Assembly (NCBI RefSeq): GCF_002093665.1
Contig: NZ_MRWE01000014.1
Coordinates: 57,326 to 121,325 of the forward strand
From: Rouxiella badensis
GTDB taxonomy: Bacteria; Pseudomonadota; Gammaproteobacteria; Enterobacterales; Enterobacteriaceae
Length of the DNA stretch: 64,000 nucleotides
Reading direction: 5' to 3'
The notes beneath the pieces were generated by a model, which did no database searches, was not told the origin of the DNA, and saw nothing but the letters and a program-made list of their open reading frames with translations. Shown here in pieces: positions 9,078-17,471 of the stretch; within the stretch, counting starts at the first letter, position 1; each line of letters opens with the position of its first letter. Position numbers and translations under genes: made by a program.

Positions 9078-10070
9078 ATGTCATCAAATTACGATCGGTG
9101 GTTAACGCGTGAATACGGCTTTTCGGCCTTTGCGATGGGTCCGCTGCTGGACTTTTGGCGTACCAGAATTGAAGGCGAATTTATCGGGGTCGATAACGTC
9201 CCGATCCGCTATGTCCGTTTTTGTTCCCCCAGTCATGATAAAGTCATATTTGTGTCAACGGGACGTGTCGAAAGCTACGTAAAATATCCCGAGCTGGCCT
9301 ACGATCTGTTTCACTGCGGCTATGACGTGATGATTGTCGATCATCGCGGGCAGGGGCGTTCAGGCCGACTGCTGAAAGACCCGCATCGTGGGCACGTGCA
9401 GAACTTCGATGATTACGTGAAAGACCTGTCGACCTTTTACAAGCTCGAGATTGCGCCACGCAATTACGCCAAAAAGTTTGCGCTGGCGCATTCGATGGGC
9501 GGGGCGATTCTTGCGCTGTTCCTGGCGCGGGAGCCGAAAAACTTTGACGCCGCGGTGCTGTGTGCGCCGATGACCGGTATTTACCTGCGCATGCCGAGCT
9601 GGCTGACACGAAAAATCCTTAACTTAGCCGAACGCCGACCGATGTATCGCGATGGCTACGCCATGGGTACCGGCAGCTGGCGGCCTCTGCCGTTTGTGGT
9701 CAATCGGCTGACCCACAGCCGCGAGCGCTATCGCCGTAACCAGCGTTTTTACTCTGATTATCCTGAGTTACGGGTAGGTGGACCAACCTACCACTGGGTG
9801 CGTGAAAGTATTCAGGCCGGTATGCAGATTCTGCAGGAAGCCAAAAAAATCACCACCCCGGTGCTGTTATTGCAGGCGAGTGAGGATCACGTTGTCGATA
9901 ACCGATCCCACACCGCTTTTTGTCAGGCCATGGCCGTTGCCGGGCATCCTTGTGAAGGGGGTAAACCGCTGGTCATCGAAGGCGCACGCCATGAGATCCT
10001 GTTTGAGCGGGACGCTATGCGGGCAAAGGCGCTAGACGCCACCATGCGCTTTTTCGCGCGCAAGACGTAA
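9078..10070 (+). CDS. pldB: Lysophospholipase L2 PldB
   Basis: A 330-residue alpha/beta hydrolase. E. coli PldB hydrolyses 2-acyl lysophospholipids and is associated with the inner membrane. The nucleophile elbow is AHSMGGA (Ser about residue 139); RGQGRSGRL and the late GARHEILFE (candidate catalytic His) are conserved. The frame is open to 8973, but the first 35 codons overlap the rhtB promoter region, so the ATG at 9078, giving MSSNYDRW and matching the E. coli N-terminal alignment, is preferred. It forms a unit with yigL, 48 nt downstream. In Salmonella the sRNA SgrS acts within pldB mRNA to stabilise yigL. Confidence 0.92.
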   Translation: MSSNYDRWLTREYGFSAFAMGPLLDFWRTRIEGEFIGVDNVPIRYVRFCSPSHDKVIFVSTGRVESYVKYPELAYDLFHCGYDVMIVDHRGQGRSGRLLKDPHRGHVQNFDDYVKDLSTFYKLEIAPRNYAKKFALAHSMGGAILALFLAREPKNFDAAVLCAPMTGIYLRMPSWLTRKILNLAERRPMYRDGYAMGTGSWRPLPFVVNRLTHSRERYRRNQRFYSDYPELRVGGPTYHWVRESIQAGMQILQEAKKITTPVLLLQASEDHVVDNRSHTAFCQAMAVAGHPCEGGKPLVIEGARHEILFERDAMRAKALDATMRFFARKT

Positions 10071-10118
10071 ACCGCGGCTCGCCGCGCACAACTCCATCAG
10101 AGGTTAGAACCTAACGCT

Positions 10119-10928
10119 ATGTATCATGTTGTTGCTTCCGATTTAGATGGCACACTGCTGTCACCCGATCATACCCTGAGCCCTTTCGCCAAAGAGACCC
10201 TGCAGCTGTTGACCCAGCGTGACATTCACTTTGTTTTTGCCACCGGACGCCACCATATCGACGTTGCGCAGATGCGCGATAATCTGGGGATCAGTGCCTA
10301 CATGATAACCTCCAACGGCGCACGAGTGCACAACACCGAAGGCGAGCTGATTTTCAGCCATAATCTGGCACCTGACATCGCCGAAGACCTGTTCGCGATT
10401 GCGCACGACAACCCAGACATTCTGACCAATGTTTATCGCAACGATGACTGGTTCATGAACCGCGATCGTCGCGATCAGGAGGACTTCTTCAAGGAGTCGA
10501 TTTTCAAATACCAACTCTATCAACCGGGTCTGCTTGAGACCGACGGTATCGCCAAGGTCTATTTCACCTGTGACGATCACGAGAAGCTGATCCCGCTCGA
10601 AGAGGCGATCATTGCACGCTGGGGCGACCGCGTTAACGTAAGTTTCTCGCTGCCGGTCTGTCTGGAAGTGATGGCCGGTGGGGTGTCGAAAGGGCACGCG
10701 CTTGAAGAGGTCTCAAAACTGATGGGCTATACGTTGAAAGACTGTATCGCGTTTGGTGATGGTATGAACGACCTTGAGATGTTAAACATGTCAGGCAAAG
10801 GCTGTCTGATGAGCGGTTCATTGCCGCGTCTGAAGGCCGCAATGCCTGAGGCTGAAATCATTGGTTCTAACGCCGACGATGCCGTTCCCCACTATTTGCG
10901 CAGAATGTATCTGAATAACGACCGCTAA
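10119..10928 (+). CDS. yigL: HAD-family phosphatase YigL
   Basis: A 269-residue Cof-type haloacid dehalogenase phosphatase; E. coli YigL dephosphorylates pyridoxal phosphate and sugar phosphates and helps relieve sugar-phosphate stress. Motif I DLDGT holds the nucleophile Asp8 and acid Asp10, motif III is the Lys in VSKGHAL, and motif IV is GDGMND. A C2b cap lies between them. It is the second gene of the pldB-yigL unit and ends at a very strong terminator. In E. coli the next gene is metR; here gene order breaks and the dcrB block begins. Confidence 0.94.
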   Translation: MYHVVASDLDGTLLSPDHTLSPFAKETLQLLTQRDIHFVFATGRHHIDVAQMRDNLGISAYMITSNGARVHNTEGELIFSHNLAPDIAEDLFAIAHDNPDILTNVYRNDDWFMNRDRRDQEDFFKESIFKYQLYQPGLLETDGIAKVYFTCDDHEKLIPLEEAIIARWGDRVNVSFSLPVCLEVMAGGVSKGHALEEVSKLMGYTLKDCIAFGDGMNDLEMLNMSGKGCLMSGSLPRLKAAMPEAEIIGSNADDAVPHYLRRMYLNNDR

Positions 10929-10949
10929 CGCGTACTGTCAGAAGCATCA

Positions 10950-10982
10950 AGGGCCGCCCGTTGTAAAACGGGCGGCCCTTTT
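10950..10982 (+). terminator. Intrinsic terminator after yigL
   Basis: A perfect 13-bp GC-rich stem (10950-10962 with 10967-10979, GTAA loop) is followed by TTTT. It ends the pldB-yigL transcript. Confidence 0.92.
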
Positions 10983-11083
10983 GCTGAAAATTCCTGACCG
11001 GCTTTAACTCATGCCGCCTGGTGTTTTCTCACTGAGCAGGGGCAAGACACGCGAAAGAGGGCCTTGGACGTGTTGATAACTCT

Positions 11084-11650
11084 TTACTGCACCTTCAGCG
11101 TAGCGATAATCGCTTCGGCGTCGGTCTGGGCCTGCTGCTGGTTGTCAGCTGGCATCGTAATTTGCATGGTCATCAGCTGGTTATCGATCTTCGCCAGCAC
11201 GATAGACGAATACGCTTTCTGACCCGCAGCGTTGATCACGCTGTCGTACTGCTGCAAGGTCTGCCCGTTAACCTGAATGGACTTGTTGGTAACCACTTGC
11301 AGATTGGTGTCGCGGTCGCGTTGCTGCTGTTCCAGACGGTTTGCCACAACTTCCAGAGAGTCCGGCGTTGAGTCACCCAGAATGACGATCACCGCTTTCT
11401 GCCCGGTTTTATCCGCGTAAACGTGCATATTGTTGGCCTGAGTGCCGAGCTTGCCGCTCTGGTCGCTCATTCCCTGCGGCAGTGAGAACGCCAGTTTGCC
11501 GTTAAGCAGGCTTACCTGTTGCGTTGTCGTCGCCGCTGCCGGCGTAGCCCCTTTGTCTGCCGAAGCAGTTTTATCGTCGGTTTTGCCATCGCAAGCTGCC
11601 AAACCGGCAACCAGCAGTGTTATTCCCATAAACTTGGCTAATTTGTGCAT
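11084..11650 (-). CDS. dcrB: Inner-membrane lipoprotein DcrB
   Basis: A 188-residue lipoprotein. E. coli DcrB is needed for infection by phages C1 and C6 and has been implicated in lipoprotein and envelope homeostasis. The lipobox LAAC gives Cys20, followed by Asp21 (CDG), a +2 residue consistent with inner-membrane retention by the Lol rule. The conserved block [16 protein letters not shown] is present. ATG at 11650 follows AGGA; a longer frame starting 48 nt upstream is rejected because it would bury the signal peptide. It lies downstream of yhhQ on the same strand with a gap of about 117 nt. Confidence 0.93.
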   Translation of the reverse strand: MHKLAKFMGITLLVAGLAACDGKTDDKTASADKGATPAAATTTQQVSLLNGKLAFSLPQGMSDQSGKLGTQANNMHVYADKTGQKAVIVILGDSTPDSLEVVANRLEQQQRDRDTNLQVVTNKSIQVNGQTLQQYDSVINAAGQKAYSSIVLAKIDNQLMTMQITMPADNQQQAQTDAEAIIATLKVQ

Positions 11651-11767
11651 AGGGCTTCCTTTAAGTTTCACGCACTCTACACCCAACGGGACCGCCAACG
11701 TGCGGAACGCGGTTAGGTAATTGACTTCACGGCCTTTATGGCAACCTATTCAAGGCCGAAAAGCAAG

Positions 11768-12457
11768 TCAGATATTGGCGGCTTTTGTGTCGTCGTTAAA
11801 CGCTACAGCATCGCTTTTACCTGAATGAGCCAGGCGCTTAAGCAGGACGTTCAGCAGCATACCGTACATCGGCAGGAAGAAAATCAGACAAATGAGCAAT
11901 TTAAAGCTGTAGTCCACCAGCGCAATCTCGACCCAGTGCTGCGCCATGAAGGCATCGCTACTTTTATAGAACGCAATAAAGAAGAAGGCCAGCGTGTCGC
12001 TAATATTGCCCAAAAACATTGCTGCCGTCGGTGCCACCCACCAGCTGTTACGCTGGCGAAGACGGTTAAACACCTGTACATCAAGGATTTGGCCGAGTAC
12101 GTAGGCCATAAAGCTGGCGGTTGCGATGCGGGCAACCATCACGTTCAGGCTGCTGAGCGACGCAAATCCCTGCCAACTGCCCTGATAAAAGAGCGCGGAG
12201 ATGAAATAGGAGATAACCAAAGCGGGCACCATCACCGACAAAATGATCCGTCGCGCCAGCGGTGCACCAAAGATGCGTACCGTTAAATCAGTGGCGAGGA
12301 AAATAAACGGAAAGGTAAACGCGCCCCAGGTGGTGGTAAAACCAAAGATCGATACGGGTAATTGCACCAGATAGTTACTGGAGGTAATGATGGCGATATG
12401 GAAAAGCGAAAGCCATACCAACGCGGAAAACCGCTGTTGAGCTGTAAACGAATACAT
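11768..12457 (-). CDS. yhhQ: Queuosine precursor transporter YhhQ
   Basis: A 229-residue vitamin-transporter-like ECF S-component family protein with about six membrane segments. E. coli YhhQ imports preQ0 and preQ1 for synthesis of the tRNA base queuosine. The conserved FPFIFLATDLTVRIFG and the late ALVDYSFKLLICLIFFLPMYGMLL match the family. The start at 12457 has its AAGG ribosome-binding site inside a preQ1 riboswitch just upstream, which independently supports the function. The C-terminal tail beyond residue 210 is polar and variable. Confidence 0.95.
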   Translation of the reverse strand: MYSFTAQQRFSALVWLSLFHIAIITSSNYLVQLPVSIFGFTTTWGAFTFPFIFLATDLTVRIFGAPLARRIILSVMVPALVISYFISALFYQGSWQGFASLSSLNVMVARIATASFMAYVLGQILDVQVFNRLRQRNSWWVAPTAAMFLGNISDTLAFFFIAFYKSSDAFMAQHWVEIALVDYSFKLLICLIFFLPMYGMLLNVLLKRLAHSGKSDAVAFNDDTKAANI

Positions 12458-12466
12458 AAATTGTGA

Positions 12467-12497
12467 CCTTTTTAGTGTTTGGGGTGAGGGAACCCAA
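12467..12497 (-). promoter_or_regulatory. preQ1-I riboswitch controlling yhhQ translation
   Basis: Read on the minus strand, TTGGG pairs with CCCAA around a short pyrimidine-rich loop (TTCCCTCAC). It is followed by an A-rich tail, ACACTAAAAAGG, whose last bases are the yhhQ Shine-Dalgarno (complement of 12467-12470), 9 nt before the ATG. This is the H-type pseudoknot layout of preQ1-I aptamers. An E. coli yhhQ leader of this kind (described as type III) senses the ligand directly with the Shine-Dalgarno sequence. Ligand binding is expected to lower translation of the importer. Confidence 0.85.
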
Positions 12498-12702
12498 TAA
12501 CTTCATTAGACGTAAAGCGTAAATTTTGCACTGAAAACGGTGATTTTACTACCGCGGCGCGCATACTATACGTTTGCGCAACAAAAGGCTATCACCATTG
12601 AAGCACCAACTGCGCCTTGCTCAGATTAATTTGCGGGGTAAACTGTCGCGGCTTAAGGTGTTGCCCGTAAAATGGGCTGAAAAGAACTGAAAGAGAGTAA
12701 AA

Positions 12703-12954
12703 ATGAGCGATGTATTTAACGATGCCGACCACCAACTGGACGCACTGGGCCTGCGCTGCCCTGAGCCAGTCATGATGATCCGTAAAACCGTGCGTAAGAT
12801 GAATGACGGTGAAACGCTGCTGATCCTGGCTGACGATCCGGCTACCACTCGTGATATTCCGGGCTTTTGCCGTTTCATGGAACATCAGCTGCTGGCGTCA
12901 GATACCGAACATCTGCCTTACCGTTACCTGCTAAAAAAAGGCACGGGCGCATAA
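12703..12954 (+). CDS. tusA: Sulfur carrier protein TusA
   Basis: An 83-residue sulfurtransferase that accepts persulfide sulfur from IscS and passes it to the TusBCD complex for 2-thiouridine synthesis at the tRNA wobble position; it also affects molybdenum cofactor synthesis. The invariant active-site Cys19 lies in [11 protein letters not shown], the family signature. The ATG follows GAGAG. It is the only plus-strand gene between the divergent yhhQ and the convergent zntA, and its 3' end overlaps the terminator shared with zntA. Confidence 0.96.
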   Translation: MSDVFNDADHQLDALGLRCPEPVMMIRKTVRKMNDGETLLILADDPATTRDIPGFCRFMEHQLLASDTEHLPYRYLLKKGTGA

Positions 12955-12971
12955 TTACGCCAGTGCCCTTT
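12932..12971. terminator. Bidirectional terminator between tusA and zntA
   Basis: The stem GGCAC-G-GGCG / CGCC-A-GTGCC (12940-12949 with 12958-12967) has an A-run on the left (U-run for zntA) and CTTT on the right. It includes the last codons of tusA. Confidence 0.75.
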
Positions 12972-13001
12972 ATTATCGACAAGCCTTTCCGCCTGATTAT
13001 T

Positions 13002-15368
13002 TTATGATTTTTTCCTGAGCAGGCGCAGCGCGTTGGCGGTGACCAACGCCGTAGCGCCCGAGTCTGCCAGCACGGCAAGCCAGAGGCCCGTCAGACCAAG
13101 CAGCGTTGTTACCAGGAACACGGCCTTCAGGCCAAGGGCGATAGAGATGTTCTGACGAATGTTGGCTCGCGTCGCCCGCGAAAGGCGAATCATCTGCGCC
13201 AGACCGCTCAGGCGATTGTGCGTCAGCGCGGCGTCTGCCGTTTCCAACGCCACATCGGTTCCGCTGCCCATCGCAATGCCAATCCGTGCCGCTTTCATCG
13301 CAGGCGCATCATTAATCCCGTCACCGACCATCGCCGTCACTCGCTGCTGACTTAGCTGCGTCACAGCCTGTACCTTATCGGCGGGCAGCAACCCAGCCTT
13401 GAACTCGATACCCAGTCTTGCGGCGATACTTTGCGCCGCAAGCGGGTTGTCACCGGTCAGCATCACCGTTTCAATACCCAGGCTTTTCAGTTCGGCCAGT
13501 GCGCTAATGGCGTCGTCGCGCAGCTTGTCCCGCATCGCCAGCAGGCCGAGCGCGCGAGTATCTTCCAACACCACCACCACCGTTTTACCGGCGGACTCCA
13601 GCGCGGTAATTTGCGCAACGACGGCGGGAGACAACGTCGACTCCGAGAGAGACTTAGGCGCTGAAACCAGAATGCGTTTGCCGTCTATCCAACCCTCAAC
13701 CCCGATACCTGCAAGTGCACGGCGGCGTTCGGCGGAGGGCGGGTTAACGTCGGGAGCGGCTGCCAGAATGGCCTTCGCCAACGGGTGATGCGAGCCGACC
13801 TCAACCGAGGCGGCTAGCATTAGCAGTTGTTCTTGCGCAATATCGGCCAGTGTAATCACGTCGGTGACCTCGGGTTTTCCTTCGGTCAGCGTACCGGTCT
13901 TGTCCAGCGCGATAGTTTCTACCAACGCTAGCTGTTCGAGCGCGGCGCCGCCTTTTATCAGCGCACCCTGACGAGTGGCCGCGGCGAGACCCGAGGTGAT
14001 CGCGGCGGGCGTGGAGATAACCAGCGCACAAGGGCAGCCAATCAACAGCAGCGTCAGACCACGGTAAATCCAGGTTTCCCATGGCAGGCCCATCGCCAGC
14101 GGTGGAATAAGGATTACCAGCAGTGCCATGAGCATAATGACCGGCGTGTAGTAGCGGCTGAAGCTATCGAGGAAGCGCTCGATTGGCGCACGGCGTTCTT
14201 CCGCCTCTTCAATCAGTTGAAGGATGCGGTCAATCGCGCTTCGGCCTGGCGCAGAGGCAACGCGCAGTTGCGCAACGTTGTCGACGCACAGGCTGCCCGC
14301 TGGAATTTTCTCATCCGGTAGGCGTTCGACCGGCATCGATTCACCGGTTAACGCACTTTCATCGAAGCTGGCGGCGGCCTGCATCAGCACGGCATCCACC
14401 GGCAGGCGGCTTCCGGGGGCAACCTCGATAATATCGCCTGGACGCAGACTGGCGACCGATACTGTTTGCATGCCGTCAGCCACTTTCTTACGGGCGTTCT
14501 CGGGGATGAGTGCCATTAAGGATTTTACCCCGCTTCGTGCGCGGCTGGCGGCAAAGGCTTCGAGTTTCTCTCCGACCATAAACAGCAGCAGAACCATTGC
14601 CGCTTCGGCGGTGGCACCAATGAACAACGCGCCGATGGCGGCAATACTCATCAGCGTTTCGATAGCAAATGGCGTTCCGCTGCGCGTCTGTCGAATTGCC
14701 TGACGTAGCACTGGCCACAGGCCGACCAGCGTGGTGGCGGTAAAGGCGATTTTCCCCCATTGAGGAGAGAGTTGTGCCAGTGCTGTGCTGAGTAGCATCA
14801 GGATAATCAGCGTAATCAGAGGGGCATATTCTTTCAGGCGGGAAGGGGAAGCCTGAGTTATCTCTGATTTTCTCAGGGTGAAGCCAGCGGCCTCAACGGC
14901 CTGAGCCACCTGTGAGGAAAAACTTTCCGCAGAGACGCTTTGCGCCGCATCAACGACCAGCTTTTCGGTGGCGAACAACACTTTGGCATGGCTAACGTTG
15001 GCCAGGCCACTGACCGCGTTCTCTATTTTACGGGCGCAGCTCGGGCAATCCATACCGGACACCAGCCAGCTATAACGCTGGGTGCCAGGCAGGGCTGCGC
15101 CCAGATTGCCGGGACCTTCTTCGTCCCCGCTTCCGCCGTCGTCTGTATCACTGCTACAGCATCCGTCTTGAGTATGTGAGTGCCCACTGGGTTGGCTGGT
15201 GCTGCAGCATGACGCCGCCGCTAGCGGGGCAGATTCACTGCAACATCCTGCCGAATGTGGGTCTTCATGCTTGATTTTGCTGATTTTTTTGAACGTTGTT
15301 GCGTGAGGCGCAGAGGAGCGGCAGTTCGCGCCACAGCTTGAAGAGTGTTGATGCTGTTGTGTTGACAT
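13002..15368 (-). CDS. zntA: Zinc/lead/cadmium-exporting P1B-type ATPase ZntA
   Basis: A 788-residue inner-membrane ATPase that exports Zn2+, Pb2+ and Cd2+. Order of parts: a long soluble N-terminus, heavy-metal domain GMDCPSC (Cys108, Cys111), TGES actuator motif, membrane metal site IGCPCALVIS, phosphorylation site DKTGT, and hinge GDGINDAPA. The start at 15368 follows GGGAGG at 5 nt. The N-terminus is about 50 residues longer than in E. coli and carries eight Cys (three CC pairs) and seven His before the metal domain, then an acidic Gly-rich linker. It is controlled by the ZntR operator just upstream. Confidence 0.97.
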   Translation of the reverse strand: MSTQQHQHSSSCGANCRSSAPHATTFKKISKIKHEDPHSAGCCSESAPLAAASCCSTSQPSGHSHTQDGCCSSDTDDGGSGDEEGPGNLGAALPGTQRYSWLVSGMDCPSCARKIENAVSGLANVSHAKVLFATEKLVVDAAQSVSAESFSSQVAQAVEAAGFTLRKSEITQASPSRLKEYAPLITLIILMLLSTALAQLSPQWGKIAFTATTLVGLWPVLRQAIRQTRSGTPFAIETLMSIAAIGALFIGATAEAAMVLLLFMVGEKLEAFAASRARSGVKSLMALIPENARKKVADGMQTVSVASLRPGDIIEVAPGSRLPVDAVLMQAAASFDESALTGESMPVERLPDEKIPAGSLCVDNVAQLRVASAPGRSAIDRILQLIEEAEERRAPIERFLDSFSRYYTPVIMLMALLVILIPPLAMGLPWETWIYRGLTLLLIGCPCALVISTPAAITSGLAAATRQGALIKGGAALEQLALVETIALDKTGTLTEGKPEVTDVITLADIAQEQLLMLAASVEVGSHHPLAKAILAAAPDVNPPSAERRRALAGIGVEGWIDGKRILVSAPKSLSESTLSPAVVAQITALESAGKTVVVVLEDTRALGLLAMRDKLRDDAISALAELKSLGIETVMLTGDNPLAAQSIAARLGIEFKAGLLPADKVQAVTQLSQQRVTAMVGDGINDAPAMKAARIGIAMGSGTDVALETADAALTHNRLSGLAQMIRLSRATRANIRQNISIALGLKAVFLVTTLLGLTGLWLAVLADSGATALVTANALRLLRKKS

Positions 15369-15407
15369 ATTACCTCCCAAAGAGCGTTGTTGAGCTCTGA
15401 TTTCAGG

Positions 15408-15439
15408 AGTGTACACCCTGGAGTTAACTCCAGGGTCAA
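15408..15439 (-). promoter_or_regulatory. ZntR-dependent zntA promoter and operator
   Basis: On the minus strand, -35 TTGACC (15439-15434) and -10 TACACT (15413-15408) are separated by 20 bp, the over-long spacer typical of MerR-family promoters. The spacer carries a perfect 22-bp palindrome (15415-15436) whose half-site is ACCCTGGAGTT, very close to the E. coli zntA operator. ZntR with Zn2+ is expected to untwist the spacer and activate transcription. Confidence 0.9.
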
Positions 15440-15465
15440 GCGTGAAGTGACGAATTTATCTGCGA

Positions 15466-16092
15466 TTACAAATACAGCGACCGGACTATCAGGAAGTGTC
15501 CGCCGAAATAACAGGCGGCGACAATAGCGTCGGCGGCGCGGAATTTAAAACGGTAGTGGCTCAGCAGCCAAACAATGTTGGCGACCAGTAGCAGGATGGA
15601 GCCGCAGAGCAGCGAGAAGGCCAAATCGGTGCTGCGATAGAAGTACTGCTCGCCGGCGACCCACACCATCAGTAGCGTCATGGCGATAAACGTTATCACC
15701 GCCCAGCGCATTTCCTCCAGTCGGCTCCAGATAATCGCCAGCAGAACCGCACCGACCACCACCAGTACGGCAGGCAGTGGCCAGAAGAAGGTAAAACTCA
15801 TCTGACTGGCGAAGCTCAGGGTATAAAGCAGGTGTGACAGGAAGAATGCCCCGATGGCGTACAGGTAACGCTCTCGTGGCAGGAGCAGCAACGCATCGGC
15901 AACCAGCGTCGCGAGCAGGCCAAGCACAATCAGATATCCATTGGTGCCTATCACCGGCGCTTGCCAGGCCAATAACAACAGAAGCAGCAGAGTAACAGGT
16001 TTAAACACCCATCCCTGCCAGCGTGGACCGCGATAGCGGGCGTCGACATAAAGCCAACCTGAAAGGAATACAGCAATAAACGGCCAACTCAT
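15466..16092 (-). CDS. yhhN: YhhN/TMEM86 family membrane protein
   Basis: A 208-residue protein with about eight hydrophobic segments of the YhhN family, which includes the mammalian lysoplasmalogenase TMEM86; the E. coli activity is not firmly established. It is close to E. coli YhhN over its length, including [21 protein letters not shown] and [13 protein letters not shown] segments and the ending [13 protein letters not shown]. It is downstream of yhhL/rsmD on the same strand after a gap of about 226 nt and divergent neither from zntA nor from tusA; a separate promoter is likely. Confidence 0.9.
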   Translation of the reverse strand: MSWPFIAVFLSGWLYVDARYRGPRWQGWVFKPVTLLLLLLLAWQAPVIGTNGYLIVLGLLATLVADALLLLPRERYLYAIGAFFLSHLLYTLSFASQMSFTFFWPLPAVLVVVGAVLLAIIWSRLEEMRWAVITFIAMTLLMVWVAGEQYFYRSTDLAFSLLCGSILLLVANIVWLLSHYRFKFRAADAIVAACYFGGHFLIVRSLYL

Positions 16093-16279
16093 TGTTTATC
16101 CTTATTTAGAAAAAGTAAGCAAAGCGCTGCCAAAACGATGAAGCCATTCCGGCTTCGCCACATACTTTCAGTGTAGGAGAGGCGGAGGGGGGCCGACAAT
16201 CTTAAAAAGGGCTTAAAATTGGAGCGAAGAGGTTAGCAAAGGTGTTCAGCGAGGTTTGTTTAACCTTGGTATAGCCAAT

Positions 16280-16307
16280 AGCACCGCGCAACGGGGTGCG
16301 CGGTGCT
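16280..16307. terminator. Perfect GC hairpin after yhhL
   Basis: A perfect 11-bp stem (16280-16290 with 16297-16307) lies 12 nt after the yhhL stop, in the yhhL-yhhN gap. On the minus strand it is followed by ATTGG rather than a T-run, so it is either a weak terminator or a 3'-end stabiliser of the rsmD-yhhL message. The rest of the gap (16093-16279) shows only a short GAAGCC/GGCTTC repeat. Confidence 0.5.
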
Positions 16308-16318
16308 GAAAGGTGGGA

Positions 16319-16594
16319 TTACTTCTTCGGTAGCGGTGGCTGCTTCTTCTGCCAGGCCAGCAGTTCGAACACGCCGAACAGGAAGATGCGCAGCTCCAGC
16401 CAGCCGCCAATCTTCGGCTGATCTTTAGCCTGCGTGGCTTTGAGTAGCATCACTTGAATACCGTGCATGAAGAACATGAACACCATCGCTACGTCGAGGA
16501 AGTATCTCATCGGCTTAGGGAACGGATGCACAATGTTCGACAGTAAAAAAATCCAGATGCAAAGCATCAACAAACGACCCAAATTAATCAACAT
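16319..16594 (-). CDS. yhhL: DUF1145 membrane protein YhhL
   Basis: A 91-residue small membrane protein of the DUF1145 family, function unknown. Two hydrophobic segments (about residues 3-20 and 33-52) flank the conserved HPFPKPMRYFLD. The start at 16594 has AGGAG upstream inside rsmD, so the gene overlaps the rsmD 3' end by 11 nt and is probably translationally coupled to it. The frame is open 42 codons further upstream inside rsmD; that extension is rejected. Confidence 0.88.
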   Translation of the reverse strand: MLINLGRLLMLCIWIFLLSNIVHPFPKPMRYFLDVAMVFMFFMHGIQVMLLKATQAKDQPKIGGWLELRIFLFGVFELLAWQKKQPPLPKK

Positions 16595-17207
16595 CTGACT
16601 GCTCCTGTGGCGAGGCGTCCGCGTCAGGCGTGACGTCGCGATGATATAAGCGATAGGCAACCTGCCCGGCAATTTTTTCCCGGTGTAAGCGCCAACCTGC
16701 GGGCACGTTAAGGGCACCATGTTCTACTTCTGTTTCAACATAAATCCAGGCTTCGTCGGCTAGCCAATCCTTGGCATCTAGGAGTCCCAGGGTGTCTTGC
16801 AGGATGCCTTTACGAAACGGCGGATCGAGAAAGACCACGTCATGTGGGGTACCGCTTTTAGCCAGCCAGCTCAGGGTATTGACGTTAATCACCCGGCCAT
16901 TGTGTGCATTGAGTAACGCCAGATTACGCTCCAACTGCTGCGCGATCGGTTTCTCGAACTCCAGCAAGGTGGCACTGCCGGCATAGCGCGACAGCGCTTC
17001 GATTCCCAGTGCGCCGCTGCCTGCGAAGCAGTCCAGGCATCGCGCCCCCTGAATTACCGGAGCCAGCCAGTTGAATAAAGTTTCTCTGACGCGATCGGTG
17101 GTCGGTCGCAGTCCTGGGCTGTGAGGCACCGGCAGCTTGCGTCCACGCCATTGACCGCCAATCAGGCGGATTTGGCCTGCAGCTGGGGTTTGCGGTTTCT
17201 TTGCCAT
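16584..17207 (-). CDS. rsmD: 16S rRNA m2G966 methyltransferase RsmD
   Basis: A 207-residue SAM-dependent methyltransferase that makes N2-methylguanosine at G966 of 16S rRNA. The SAM-binding loop LDCFAGSGALGIEALSR (from about residue 58) and the catalytic motif FLDPPFRKG are clear, with the N-terminal RIIGGxWRGRKL-type block present as RLIGGQWRGRKL. The C-terminal end PDADASPQEQSDVD is unusually acidic and low in complexity. It is divergent from ftsY across about 264 bp, the usual enterobacterial arrangement. Confidence 0.96.
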   Translation of the reverse strand: MAKKPQTPAAGQIRLIGGQWRGRKLPVPHSPGLRPTTDRVRETLFNWLAPVIQGARCLDCFAGSGALGIEALSRYAGSATLLEFEKPIAQQLERNLALLNAHNGRVINVNTLSWLAKSGTPHDVVFLDPPFRKGILQDTLGLLDAKDWLADEAWIYVETEVEHGALNVPAGWRLHREKIAGQVAYRLYHRDVTPDADASPQEQSDVD

Positions 17208-17471
17208 AGTATTTTGATTGTAAATTCTGGTTGTAAAAATGTCTGCACGGCCGTGAGGAACACGGTTTGGAGGGCTATTCTACCGGTGTGAAGCCCCCGA
17301 GGCTACCGCCGTGTCGCGGTTATCACGGCATACTGCCGCGTAGTTGATTGTATGAGCAGTGAATTCATCACACAGGCGTGTTGCGTTTAAGGGAAAGTGA
17401 TAGACTGCTAGGTTATTACCCTATTGATAATCCGTTCGTCGGGAATTAACGGCGTGGAGTGAAGTTGTAAA

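Noticed and set aside
15369..15416. Upstream extension of zntA
   Set aside because: It overlaps the -10 and the ZntR operator; GGGAGG precedes the ATG at 15368.
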